From: Phycisphaeraceae bacterium
Lineage (GTDB): Bacteria; Planctomycetota; Phycisphaerae; Phycisphaerales; Phycisphaeraceae
Assembly: GCA_002704825.1 (NCBI GenBank)
Contig: PAIY01000083.1
Location: 1 to 34,341 of the forward strand
Direction: 5' to 3'
DNA: 34,341 nt
Shown piece by piece: positions 24,324 to 32,030 of the stretch. Numbering within the stretch: position 1 is the first letter of the stretch; each line of letters opens with the position of its first letter. Below the pieces are notes generated by a model. The model ran no database searches and was not told where the DNA came from. It saw only the letters and a program-made list of their open reading frames with translations. Made by a program: the position numbers and the translations under genes.

Positions 24324-25004
24324 TCACTGCTCCCAATGGGGTTGGATGTGACTGATATCCACGGGAATTTCAGGGCTATTGGCAGCATGAGCGTCTGCAA
24401 AAAGCATGTTGGCCGAGTCGCTGGGATGACGAATGTCAGGCAAGGTATCCAACACCAACCCCGGCCAACGGACATGCGGCAGCCATGAACCCCAGGCGGT
24501 CGGATCCGCTGACGAGTAGCTGTAACTGTCGATCAAATGGACCATCAACCCCGGCTGGAGAATATCGGCAGTCCGCTTGTATCCAACCACCACATCAAAC
24601 TTGGTTGTCCCCCAACCCATGCCCTGCAGATTGTGCCCATAGCCGATACGCGTGGGCATGGTCGGACAGATAAACGGCTTGGCATCCTCCAGATTGTAAA
24701 ACCCCTTGATCTCATCACGCCCCATGTAACGACAAAGCGCAAAAGCCCAACTGCCACTGCCCGGTGGATTGTGACTCAGCGCACGCTTGGAGTACTTTGG
24801 GAAGGCCGGTAACACCGTATCCTGAAAGTCCCCTGCATACATCGCTGAAGCAATCCCCATCTGATGCAACTGACTCAGACAGGCAACCGACTGCGACGCT
24901 TTACGCGCATTGCCCAGGGCCGGCAACAAAATGGCAATGAGAAGCGAGATAATCGAAATGACAACCAGTAATTCAATGAGGGTAAATCCACGGGTTGATC
25001 GCAT
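24324..25004 (-). CDS. Prepilin-like protein, second copy
   Basis: 226 residues; GGAG lies five nt before the ATG. The leader MRSTRG precedes FTLIELLVVISIISLL: cleavage after G6, conserved E11, one hydrophobic helix to about residue 30. The C-terminal motif is H193-x10-D204 in RHPSDSANMLFADAH, with A instead of G after the aspartate. It is related to the protein at 2046-2768 but clearly diverged outside the N-terminus and this motif. The gene directly precedes the secreted GH5. Exposed on the surface after processing by a prepilin peptidase (not in the window), it might anchor or help export its partner, which is inference. Confidence 0.86.
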   Translation of the reverse strand: MRSTRGFTLIELLVVISIISLLIAILLPALGNARKASQSVACLSQLHQMGIASAMYAGDFQDTVLPAFPKYSKRALSHNPPGSGSWAFALCRYMGRDEIKGFYNLEDAKPFICPTMPTRIGYGHNLQGMGWGTTKFDVVVGYKRTADILQPGLMVHLIDSYSYSSADPTAWGSWLPHVRWPGLVLDTLPDIRHPSDSANMLFADAHAANSPEIPVDISHIQPHWEQ

Positions 25005-25022
25005 GGCATCTCCATTTTAAGT

Positions 25023-25036
25023 AGTACAGCAGTACT
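25023..25036. promoter_or_regulatory. AGTAC-N4-GTACT palindrome near the transcription start
   Basis: A perfect 5-bp-arm inverted repeat 11 nt downstream of the -10 box and about 19 nt before the prepilin ATG. It is in the position expected of a repressor site. Confidence 0.45.
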
Positions 25037-25047
25037 CCATACAACTC

Positions 25048-25075
25048 ATTCTATTCGAGATGTCGTGCAAGTCAA
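25048..25075 (-). promoter_or_regulatory. Promoter of the prepilin-GH5 unit
   Basis: Minus strand TTGACT (25070-25075), 16 nt, TAGAAT (25048-25053). Box sequence and spacing match the other two TTGACT-N16 promoters in the window. Confidence 0.65.
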
Positions 25076-25294
25076 CGATCTTGTTTTAAAAACACGACGA
25101 TCTCTAAGACAGGCAAGATCAATTGACAAGATGGATGGTTAACATCGAATGGATGTTCCAGATGATTGTGCAACTTCGTTCCAAGGCAACCGAGCCATGA
25201 TGACTCGGCTATATTCAAGACACCGCCTGACCATTCTGTTGGGACTCATACCCATCCTGTTAATAACGCGTGCATGAATGAGCACCGGATGCCA

Positions 25295-25485
25295 GGACAT
25301 GATGCATGGATTGATATGAATCAGCATGACAAGATGAGCAGCAGATGTGAATCTGGTGCCCGTTTGAAGGTATGTCAACGTATCGGGCACCGGGTTAACA
25401 CCCGGTGCTCAATGTGCAATCGATTCACTTACGAAAAATGTCGTATTCAGATATGTTTAGTGAATCCATGCATCATGTCCGCCAA
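25295..25485. repeat. Nested inverted-repeat element in a noncoding stretch
   Basis: GGACATGATGCATGGATT (25295-25312) and its exact reverse complement (25463-25480) flank about 150 nt. Near the centre is a perfect hairpin, GCACCGGGT-TAAC-ACCCGGTGC (25387-25408). Partial copies lie outside: CACCCGGTGTTCAATG near 25518 and TTGGCGGACATGA at 25603-25615. The gap 25076-25625 has no convincing gene. Confidence 0.65.
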
Positions 25486-25625
25486 TCCGCTGCCCTTTGT
25501 GTCAACGTTGCGCCATGGGGCACCCGGTGTTCAATGAATTCAAACGCAGGAGTAATAAATGGGATTGGCATCACACATGACATTTCAGTTGCAAGGCATC
25601 ACTTGGCGGACATGACGATGTCACC

Positions 25626-25661
25626 CAATAAAAACTGCACGCCGGATTGCGACGTGCAGTT
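25626..25661 (-). terminator. Intrinsic terminator of the sugar ABC operon
   Basis: On the minus strand, AACTGCACG, an 11-nt loop and CGTGCAGTT make a perfect 9-bp stem, followed by TTTTTATT counting the last stem bases. It starts 29 nt after the stop codon of the MalG-like permease. Confidence 0.8.
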
Positions 25662-25689
25662 GATGTCTGTTCGGATGAATGGTGTCTGC

Positions 25690-26529
25690 TCAGCCTTTAA
25701 TGGCACCGGCAGCAAGGCCCTTGACGAACCAGCGCATGGTGAAGAGGAACATGATCACCAATGGGATTGACGCAATGGCATACCCGGCCATCATCTCACC
25801 CCACTGTTTGACGTATTCACCTTCCAATCGCAAAAGACCGACCGGGATCGTGAGTTTCTCATCGTCTCGCAAGACCACCAAAGGCAGCATCACGTTGTTC
25901 CAGACCCCCAGGAATTTCATGATCGCGACCGTAGCCAAAATCGAGCCGGACAACGGTAAAACAACGGTGGTGATCTGGCGAAGGTGTGTTGCGCCATCGA
26001 TCTGTGCAGACTCGAAAAGTTCCTTGGGGATGTCTTCGATGAACTGTTTGAGAATGAAGATGCCTGCAACCTGCCCGCCTGCGGATGAGACGATGATGAT
26101 GGCCCAGAGACTGTTGACCAAGCCCATCGAACGGATGAGCCAGAACAAGGTCACCAGCGTTGCCGCCGTCCCGGGGAGGAACATGGAAGCGATGATGCCG
26201 TAGTAAATGATGTTCCGACCGCGGAAGCGATAGCGAGCCAGGACGTAGCTGGTGAGAACGACCATGACCATGCCAATGGCCACGGAGATGACGGCGGTGA
26301 CGATGGAGTTGGCGATGTAGTTCTTGACGATGCCCCAGGCAACGGCCCAGTTTTCCCAATGCCACTCACTGGGTGAGTCGAAGAACCAGGGGTTGGCCTG
26401 GAACTGTTCATTGGATTTGAAACTGATGCAGAACATCACGAACAACGGGTAAAAGGCGAAGAACAACACGAAAATGACAATCGCGTATTTGGGGGCTTCA
26501 CCAAGTTTTGTAGGCCGAGCAGTACTCAT
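25690..26529 (-). CDS. Sugar ABC transporter permease, MalG type
   Basis: 279 residues with six expected membrane helices (first at about 15-35, KYAIVIFVLFFAFYPLFVMF). The EAA loop that docks the ATPase is ELFESAQIDGATHLRQITTVVLPL. Length and order are normal for the carbohydrate (CUT1) family, which imports oligosaccharides or polyols. AGAGATAATC precedes the ATG. It is the last gene of the operon: 95 nt of repeat debris separates it from the MalF-like gene, and an intrinsic terminator follows. No ATPase gene is present, so a shared MsmK/MalK-type ATPase encoded elsewhere is likely, as in many CUT1 systems. Confidence 0.9.
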   Translation of the reverse strand: MSTARPTKLGEAPKYAIVIFVLFFAFYPLFVMFCISFKSNEQFQANPWFFDSPSEWHWENWAVAWGIVKNYIANSIVTAVISVAIGMVMVVLTSYVLARYRFRGRNIIYYGIIASMFLPGTAATLVTLFWLIRSMGLVNSLWAIIIVSSAGGQVAGIFILKQFIEDIPKELFESAQIDGATHLRQITTVVLPLSGSILATVAIMKFLGVWNNVMLPLVVLRDDEKLTIPVGLLRLEGEYVKQWGEMMAGYAIASIPLVIMFLFTMRWFVKGLAAGAIKG

Positions 26530-26540
26530 GATTATCTCTG

Positions 26541-26628
26541 ATTTCGAATTTCGGATTTCTAAATCGCGCTAAACCGCAAGTGATTTGTTTTGGATTCCCA
26601 AATTCCGGGGGTTACTTCCGGGGGTTAC
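26541..26628. repeat. Repeat debris between two permease genes
   Basis: Three pieces lie together: degenerate TTTCGGA units (26541-26560); GCGCTAAACCGCAAG (26566-26580), a partial copy of the palindromic repeat at 31995-32015; and a 13-bp tandem pair of TTCCGGGGGTTAC (26603-26628), the second copy of which contains the stop codon of the MalF-like gene. Confidence 0.7.
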
Positions 26629-28145
26629 TTCTCAACCTTCACATAGCGTTGGTAAATGATGGTCAGTAACAACACCAGCATGAACAACACCATCCCCAGC
26701 GCACAGGCATAACCAAAACGGCCGGAGAGGAAGGCTTTTTGATACATGTACAGACCGGGGACCATCCCCTTGTTGCCCGGACCACCAGCTGGGCCAAGCA
26801 GAATCAGGAAGAATTCGTAAGCGGTCAATGTGCCGATGGTCATGAAGATCAGGTTGATACGCACCTGTGTCATGATCAGCGGGAGCTCGATGGAAAAAAC
26901 ACGACGAATCGGGCCGACCCCATCGAGTTCGGCAGCTTCGTACACGTCATTGGAAATTTGCTGCAGACCCGCAAGGTAAATGAGTACCCCCACCGTGCCG
27001 ACCCATGGGAAGCCCCAGAAGATGACGGCTGGAAGCACCAGGTCTTTATTACCCAGCCAAGCGGGTGATCCGAATTCGAACTGCCCCGTGGGTACTGTCC
27101 AGATTTTGCCAAAGCTGATGAACAGACAACCGGCGATAACGACGGCAAGACCAACCCATTTGACGATGTCCTTGGCAGCAATGGTGTGGGTCATGTTGCG
27201 AACGACAAAGTTAATGGCTTCGGCAACCGCAACCAGAATCGGCAGCATGTACAACCGTCCCTGACAAGTCCACGAACCAGCAAGCATCCACATCGTCCAA
27301 AGCAACCATGCAGGGCCGTCCTTCCGGGCAATGCCGATGAGGAAAAGGATGCAGCCGATCAAAGCGACCGCCGAGCCGGTGGTGTTATCCTGACCAGCAA
27401 GGTAAACCACCATGTATGTACTGAATGCAAGTCCAACCGTCAGCAGTGCACGCTTGATATTTCCCATCGGGTCAACATTGCGTGCAGCACACGTCATGGC
27501 CACGGCACCAAAGGTCAACATGCCCCAGACACTGGCAAACAGCCACGTCACCGGCCCGTTGATGATCGGCGTTAATGCCTCAGCGATATTGGGCATCACC
27601 CCCGGAACGTCCTTGGTCCCGTCAAGCCAACCCAGCAGGTGCATCCCGCCGGTCAGATTCAAAAAGCGATTGAGAATGCCGAAGTCCGGCTCGTAGAAAC
27701 TCTTCCAGATCAGCAGCCAGACCAAACCGGGAATCACCATCGGAATGACGAAGGCAACCTGGAAGATGTACCGCCAACGATTCGAGGCAATGCGATGCAA
27801 TGCGATGGCTGTAATGATGCCCGGCCACATCTTCACAAGATTGGCCACCAGCAGGATGATCACCAACTGAAACGAGTTCCAGAACAGCGGATCCGACATC
27901 GCGTCCTGGAAGTTTTTCAAGCCGATGAACTCTTCAATCTGCCCCGGTTCCCAACGATAAAACGCCTTGATGACGACATCGAGTTTGGGATAGTAGCTGA
28001 AGATGAGCATGCTTGCGATCGTCGGCAGCATCAACAGGTAAAGCAGTGAGACAGTACGCAGTCGAGCAAAAATACGAGCAGGAGTGTATTTGCTATTGAC
28101 GCGACTTGGCGCTACAGCGGTATTATTTATTGCAGTTTGGGACAT
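26625..28145 (-). CDS. Sugar ABC transporter permease, MalF type, with large hydrophobic insert
   Basis: 506 residues, against about 290-310 for most CUT1 permeases. Residues 30-170 are a normal first half (LYLLMLPTIASMLIFSYYP, GLKNFQDAM, YEPDFGILNRFL). Residues about 365-506 are a normal second half: VIFWGFPWVGTVGVLIYLAGLQ, the EAA loop DVYEAAELDGVGPIRRVF, and GPAGGPGNKG. Between them, roughly 185-360, lies an insert with about five or six hydrophobic stretches (200-220, 233-250, 257-272, 280-292, 298-314, 330-347) containing AARNVDPMGN and ARKDGPAW. It differs from the soluble P2 loop of E. coli MalF. It follows the binding-protein gene by 12 nt. Pairing with the MalG-like permease is expected; the insert's role is unknown. 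Confidence 0.88.
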   Translation of the reverse strand: MSQTAINNTAVAPSRVNSKYTPARIFARLRTVSLLYLLMLPTIASMLIFSYYPKLDVVIKAFYRWEPGQIEEFIGLKNFQDAMSDPLFWNSFQLVIILLVANLVKMWPGIITAIALHRIASNRWRYIFQVAFVIPMVIPGLVWLLIWKSFYEPDFGILNRFLNLTGGMHLLGWLDGTKDVPGVMPNIAEALTPIINGPVTWLFASVWGMLTFGAVAMTCAARNVDPMGNIKRALLTVGLAFSTYMVVYLAGQDNTTGSAVALIGCILFLIGIARKDGPAWLLWTMWMLAGSWTCQGRLYMLPILVAVAEAINFVVRNMTHTIAAKDIVKWVGLAVVIAGCLFISFGKIWTVPTGQFEFGSPAWLGNKDLVLPAVIFWGFPWVGTVGVLIYLAGLQQISNDVYEAAELDGVGPIRRVFSIELPLIMTQVRINLIFMTIGTLTAYEFFLILLGPAGGPGNKGMVPGLYMYQKAFLSGRFGYACALGMVLFMLVLLLTIIYQRYVKVEK

Positions 28146-28157
28146 AGCGTGAACTTT

Positions 28158-29987
28158 TTAAAACTCGGGGAATTCTTCGTCGGGGTGAATGTCTAGCCAA
28201 TCCGAACGGATACCGTTGCCGTTGTTGCCAGCAACAACTTTAAAAACGCCTCGAATGTACTTGTCTGAAGCGGTTGGATCGTTCTTGTACATCTCGCGGA
28301 TTTTCTGGGTCGCAAGCATGCGTTCGTCATTGCGAAAATTGCTTCGCGTTTTTTCCCATTCGGCATACCAGAGTCGCCTCACGCCGTTCTGCTTGTTATC
28401 CAATCCCTCAACCACACGACTGGCAAACGTGTCATATGAGATGTCGCCGGACATGTACAGCCAGAGTTGGCCATCGTAAATGGTGCGGATGTTGGTCGAA
28501 CCCGGATAGAAATTCACCCCAGCACCCTTGGACAAACCAAAGGGGTTGGGAGAGAACGGCATCATCTGTTCAGTCGGTGATGTCCCCATGATCACAGGAA
28601 TCCAGCCGGCGTCACGATTGAATTGCTGGTTGACGGCGTAACTGCTCATGTACTGCAAGAAATCAATCGCCCAATCCACATTCTGCGAACGCTGCGTCAC
28701 CGCGTAAGGCGCACCGGCGGTCGCCTGCGCTTCGTTGGACGGGTAACTGACATACTCGCCCCACTTCTCACCCTTGGCAGGCAGTGGGAAGGTCATGATG
28801 CCAACTTCAAAGTCCTTGGAAGGATCATTGTGGCCAGAAGCACCTTTCATGATGCCGTTGGCATCCCATGCACCCGAAGCCACCATGGCGGCCTGCCCCA
28901 GCACGAAACGATTGATCGCCTGGTCACGTCCCAATGCAAGGAAGCCGGGAGGAAATTCCTTACAAACTTCTTCAATACACTTGTAATAGGCCTTGACGCG
29001 TTCGTCCTCAAAACTCCAGACACCGGCTTCCCATGCAGCATAGGTTTCCAAAGCCGTGATCGTGGAGTTGACGTTCATGTCCACTTGCTGGGCATATTCA
29101 CTTAAGAATGGAATCTTGTAAGCGTCAGCAAACATGTTCTGACTGTAGCTGCTGCCTGCGATGGGGACGAGTTTATCCTGACCTCGGAGCTGGGCGATGT
29201 GTCGAATCGCTGAACAACTGAGCAAAAGCTGTCCCAATGTTTGGGGCGGTTCATCGGTTGCAGCCCACGCTTTAAGTTTGGCATCGTCCTTGATGAATCC
29301 GTTATCCACGCGGTATGCCATCCATTGGTCATAGGACGACTTGACCAGTTCCTTGCGAATGAGTTGCTTGGCTTCATTGATCAACGTCACGTTGTAGTAA
29401 AGTCGAACCGCACCAAAGAAACTCGTCGGCACGGCATAGTGGTTCTGAAGCTTGTCATCCCAGCCGCCACGCATCCCGTCATTGAACGTTTCACGCCAGG
29501 GATTCTCCGCAAGAAGCTTGACCATACCCGGGTATTCCTGCTTCACATCCTCTGGCAGATACTCCGGCTGATTGTACGGGTTGGGCTTGGCAACGTAGTC
29601 CCCCAACGGTTCAAAGAACCGGGCGACGTAGTCACCACTTGTCATCTTGGCAAAGCCCTTTTCGCAGATGTCCGGCGCGGTGCCTGACATCAAATGCACA
29701 TTGAGCCATTGGCCGTAAACCTTCTCGGTCACCGGCACCTGCTGAACTTCAATGTTAGCTTCCTTGACCTTGGGTAACGCGTTGTAGTCGGCAATCATTT
29801 TGTTCATCGCAACACGGTAACCCGGTTCCAGTTGCCAGTGAGCGATGCGGATGATCTTCTTGCCACCCTTGCCGAACGCGGTGATTTCACCAGCCTTAAA
29901 GCTGTTGGAGAGGACCTGTGCAAGGCTCAAACCAAAGACCACCAGCAACAGGACGATACCGATATAATTCAAAGGGATTTTCTTCAC
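28158..29987 (-). CDS. Large extracellular solute-binding protein (family 1)
   Basis: 609 residues, long for the family (usually 400-460). An N-terminal hydrophobic segment (IGIVLLLVVFGLSLAQVL) is a signal anchor or a signal cleaved after SLA; there is no lipobox cysteine, so it differs from typical lipoprotein binders. Core family features are IRIAHWQLEPGYRVAMNKMI, NVHLMSGTAPDICEKGF, HYAVPTSFFGAVRLYYN, RFVLGQAAMVASGAWD and APYAVTQRSQNVDWAIDFLQYM. It should capture an oligosaccharide for the two permeases downstream. It starts five nt after the stop of the TPR-like lipoprotein gene, so the two are translationally close. The ligand cannot be told from sequence. Confidence 0.87.
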   Translation of the reverse strand: MKKIPLNYIGIVLLLVVFGLSLAQVLSNSFKAGEITAFGKGGKKIIRIAHWQLEPGYRVAMNKMIADYNALPKVKEANIEVQQVPVTEKVYGQWLNVHLMSGTAPDICEKGFAKMTSGDYVARFFEPLGDYVAKPNPYNQPEYLPEDVKQEYPGMVKLLAENPWRETFNDGMRGGWDDKLQNHYAVPTSFFGAVRLYYNVTLINEAKQLIRKELVKSSYDQWMAYRVDNGFIKDDAKLKAWAATDEPPQTLGQLLLSCSAIRHIAQLRGQDKLVPIAGSSYSQNMFADAYKIPFLSEYAQQVDMNVNSTITALETYAAWEAGVWSFEDERVKAYYKCIEEVCKEFPPGFLALGRDQAINRFVLGQAAMVASGAWDANGIMKGASGHNDPSKDFEVGIMTFPLPAKGEKWGEYVSYPSNEAQATAGAPYAVTQRSQNVDWAIDFLQYMSSYAVNQQFNRDAGWIPVIMGTSPTEQMMPFSPNPFGLSKGAGVNFYPGSTNIRTIYDGQLWLYMSGDISYDTFASRVVEGLDNKQNGVRRLWYAEWEKTRSNFRNDERMLATQKIREMYKNDPTASDKYIRGVFKVVAGNNGNGIRSDWLDIHPDEEFPEF

Positions 29988-29992
29988 GACTC

Positions 29993-30904
29993 TTATTGTC
30001 CAATCTGGTAAAGCTCAATTTCAGGCACCTGAATGTTCTTCTCGGGATGAGCTTTGGCCAACTCATCTAATGCCAACTTCGCTTCAAAGGCTCGACCACT
30101 GGTGGGTGTGATCTTGATGATCTTCTGATAGTACTTAACACAGGTATCCAATTGCGAAGGGATCTTCTGAGCCATGATGGCCATCCGCCAGTAAAAGGCG
30201 CTGATCGAAGACTCGGCAGGTAAACCAATCTTGTCAGCTTTGATGTAACATTCCAGACTGCGTTGGGGGTTGTCTAATTCCAGTTCGTAGGTTTGCCCCA
30301 GATATGTCCACATCGGCGATGCAAAGGCATTATCAGGTCGCTTGGCAAGCCAATCCTCAAGCATCGTGACACCTTGCTCTTTGCTTTGTTTGTCACCGAC
30401 AACTTGAATATACGTACCGGCTTTCCAAAGGATCGCCTCGTCTGCCAAATCTTCATTGGGATAGGTGTCGATGAGTTGCTGGTAATACTTGCGGGCGGTA
30501 TCCAGATCAATGATGTCACCTGGATAGTCACGCAATTCGGCAATGCGCCCGAGATTAATGATCGCGCGTCCAGCTAAATTTTTATCCGGGCATTCGGAGG
30601 CAACCTGCTCAAAAAGCTTCGTCGCTTCATCAAGCAACTCCTGGGTCGGAGGCGTGATGTGCTGAGCGCAGGTGGCCTTGGCAAAAAGTGATCTGTAATA
30701 CAATTCATGGTCTGCTGGAATGACCTCAAGCAGATCGGCGAACATGTCATAGCTGACCGGGAAATTGAAACATACCAATTCTTCTGTCGCTTTGTCGAAG
30801 TAACCGGCATAATCACCATTGGTTAATTCGGATTGTCGCTGACACGCAACAAGACTGGTTAAGAGAAGGCAAAGAAGACAAACGATACCGTGCTTTGGGC
30901 TCAT
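29993..30904 (-). CDS. TPR-like lipoprotein heading the sugar ABC operon
   Basis: 303 residues from the ATG at 30904; the frame is open to 31018 but only this start gives a signal peptide. MSPKHGIVCLLCLLLTSLVA is a lipoprotein signal and C21 the lipidation site (LVAC). The rest is helical with TPR-like pairs: ELLDEATKLFEQVA, ARKYYQQLIDTYPNEDLADEAIL, GVTMLEDWLAKRPDN, SLECYIKADKIGL and CVKYYQKIIKITP. TPR arrays usually mediate protein contacts. Cotranscription with a binding protein that lacks its own lipid anchor suggests it may dock or organise that protein at the membrane, which is inference. GAGAACA before the ATG is a modest RBS. Confidence 0.8.
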   Translation of the reverse strand: MSPKHGIVCLLCLLLTSLVACQRQSELTNGDYAGYFDKATEELVCFNFPVSYDMFADLLEVIPADHELYYRSLFAKATCAQHITPPTQELLDEATKLFEQVASECPDKNLAGRAIINLGRIAELRDYPGDIIDLDTARKYYQQLIDTYPNEDLADEAILWKAGTYIQVVGDKQSKEQGVTMLEDWLAKRPDNAFASPMWTYLGQTYELELDNPQRSLECYIKADKIGLPAESSISAFYWRMAIMAQKIPSQLDTCVKYYQKIIKITPTSGRAFEAKLALDELAKAHPEKNIQVPEIELYQIGQ

Positions 30905-30921
30905 CGAATTGTTCTCAATCG

Positions 30922-30979
30922 GTGTGTGACACACTGTGTTACAAATCTCAAACTGACTCGTCTGACATTTCGAGTCAGT
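30922..30979. promoter_or_regulatory. Palindrome cluster upstream of the sugar ABC operon
   Basis: ACTGACTCG-N10-CGAGTCAGT (30952-30979) is a perfect 9-bp-arm inverted repeat. Next to it are GTGTG-TGA-CACAC (30922-30934) and ACACA-C-TGTGT (30929-30939). All lie 18-75 bp before the lipoprotein ATG. They may be operators or 5'-leader hairpins; I found no convincing promoter boxes. Confidence 0.45.
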
Positions 30980-31018
30980 CACATCCGCCATCGATAACGC
31001 TGGACCTTGTCTGCACAA

Positions 31019-31487
31019 AATTCCGTTGAATCAAATTGGATGTTGGTTGCTCATGACAGACGTTGTACCCGAGCCTGTCGAAAATGTGAGCAATGGATTA
31101 TGAAGGTTTTTGTCCGATGATGCAAGCGATTGTAATCGGTATTTCCGCATTATTTTGCAAAATGTTTGCTAAACATCATGAATCTGCAAACAGTCCATTG
31201 CATGAATCTTTGCAGGACGCTATTTACAGCTGTTTTTGCGCACAATACCCTATCAATCCAGATCTGTTAACCCTTGATCAGGCTCGGTTCAAATCCTTTG
31301 TAAGGCTCAATTCAACAAGTCAAATCCTCACGCCAAACCCGCAAAGTCTCAAAGAATATCTCTGGTTGCCAACTTCGCGGCTATGCGTCATGGGCGAAGC
31401 CGGTGTGAGGAGAGTTCGAACCAAGCCTCTTGATCACTGTTGGCCAGATTCGGAAAAGGGATCGATCAGCAAGGTGATCCGTGGTGC
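31019..31487. other. Noncoding gap of about 470 nt
   Basis: No gene is supported. It holds a GAGCCTGTCGAAA word (31070-31082) of the kind common in bacterial intergenic repeats, and a small palindrome, ATGTTT-GCT-AAACAT (31161-31175). An ORF at 31093-31503 on the plus strand lacks an RBS and family features. The promoter of the ABC operon may lie at its left end. Confidence 0.5.
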
Positions 31488-31871
31488 CTACGAAGCGTCG
31501 TAAGGCAAATCCTGCCCTCGCCCCAACTGCGGATTAAATCGCTCGTTCGGCAAATCGAGAATACGCTGGATCGCGCGATACTCATCTGCAAGAAGCCTGG
31601 CAATCTCAATGCCCATGTACGGATCAGGCAAGCCGACGAATTTGCTTTGTGCGGTTTTCCAAACTGAACGCACCCCACGCGGATTACCACGCCTGACATG
31701 TTCAAGGACGACAGCACACTGAATGAGTCCCTGATAGAAAAGCTTGCGGGGACCTGATGCCATCACCCAGATGTCTTCCCATGTTTCATGCGCATCAAAC
31801 CACTCCTGCTCATTGAACAGGCGCAGGCCTTCGTGAAAAATCGCAGCTTCGTCAAAGTCGGTGGCGGTCAT
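31488..31871 (-). CDS. DUF309 family protein
   Basis: 127 residues from the ATG at 31871. The frame runs on to 31922, but that part only translates the TTTCGGA tandem repeat (IRNPKSEIRN), so it is excluded; the chosen ATG has no clear Shine-Dalgarno. The family motif is WFDAHETWEDIW, i.e. HExxExxW with H28, E29, E32 and W35, followed by FYQGLIQCAVVLEHVRRGNPRGV. DUF309 proteins are small, all-helical and of unknown function; the conserved His and Glu residues may bind metal. It stands alone on the minus strand after the GNAT gene, separated from it by palindromic repeats. Confidence 0.85.
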   Translation of the reverse strand: MTATDFDEAAIFHEGLRLFNEQEWFDAHETWEDIWVMASGPRKLFYQGLIQCAVVLEHVRRGNPRGVRSVWKTAQSKFVGLPDPYMGIEIARLLADEYRAIQRILDLPNERFNPQLGRGQDLPYDAS

Positions 31872-31890
31872 GAGGGATGGAATTCGGGTA

Positions 31891-31918
31891 TTTCGGATTT
31901 CGGATTTCGGATTTCGGA
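31891..31918. repeat. Four tandem TTTCGGA units
   Basis: Four perfect head-to-tail copies of the 7-mer just upstream of the DUF309 start. Translated on the other strand they give the NPKSEIRNPK-like peptide often mis-annotated at planctomycete gene starts. A degenerate version occurs at 26541-26560. Confidence 0.85.
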
Positions 31919-31928
31919 TCAAATCTTA

Positions 31929-32015
31929 AAACCGCTTGCGGTTTAGCGCATCTGGCGAGATACAAACGCCATCGTGATGATGTCAACCAATCGAGCGCTA
32001 AACCGCAAGCGGTTT
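31929..32015. repeat. Double palindrome, 21-bp inverted repeat
   Basis: The arm 31929-31949 (AAACCGCTTGCGGTTT then AGCGC) is exactly reverse-complementary to 31995-32015, with 45 nt between. Each arm is itself a near-complete palindrome (AAACCGC-TT-GCGGTTT). It fills the gap between the GNAT and DUF309 genes, and a partial copy lies at 26566-26580. Confidence 0.85.
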
Positions 32016-32030
32016 GCGTCGCGTGAAGGA

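Noticed and set aside
25139-25537. Small ORFs on both strands in the 25 kb gap
   Set aside because: They run through the inverted repeats, lack RBSs and show no family features.
31286-31422. tRNA-like words GGTTCAAATCC and GAGTTCGAACC
   Set aside because: The flanking bases do not form a T-stem, and no acceptor or anticodon arm can be built.
31093-31503. 136-residue ORF on the plus strand
   Set aside because: No RBS, no recognisable motif, biased composition, and it overlaps the 3' end of the DUF309 gene.
31891-31918. Short tandem repeats as a possible CRISPR array
   Set aside because: Units are 7 bp with no spacers, and there are no cas genes.
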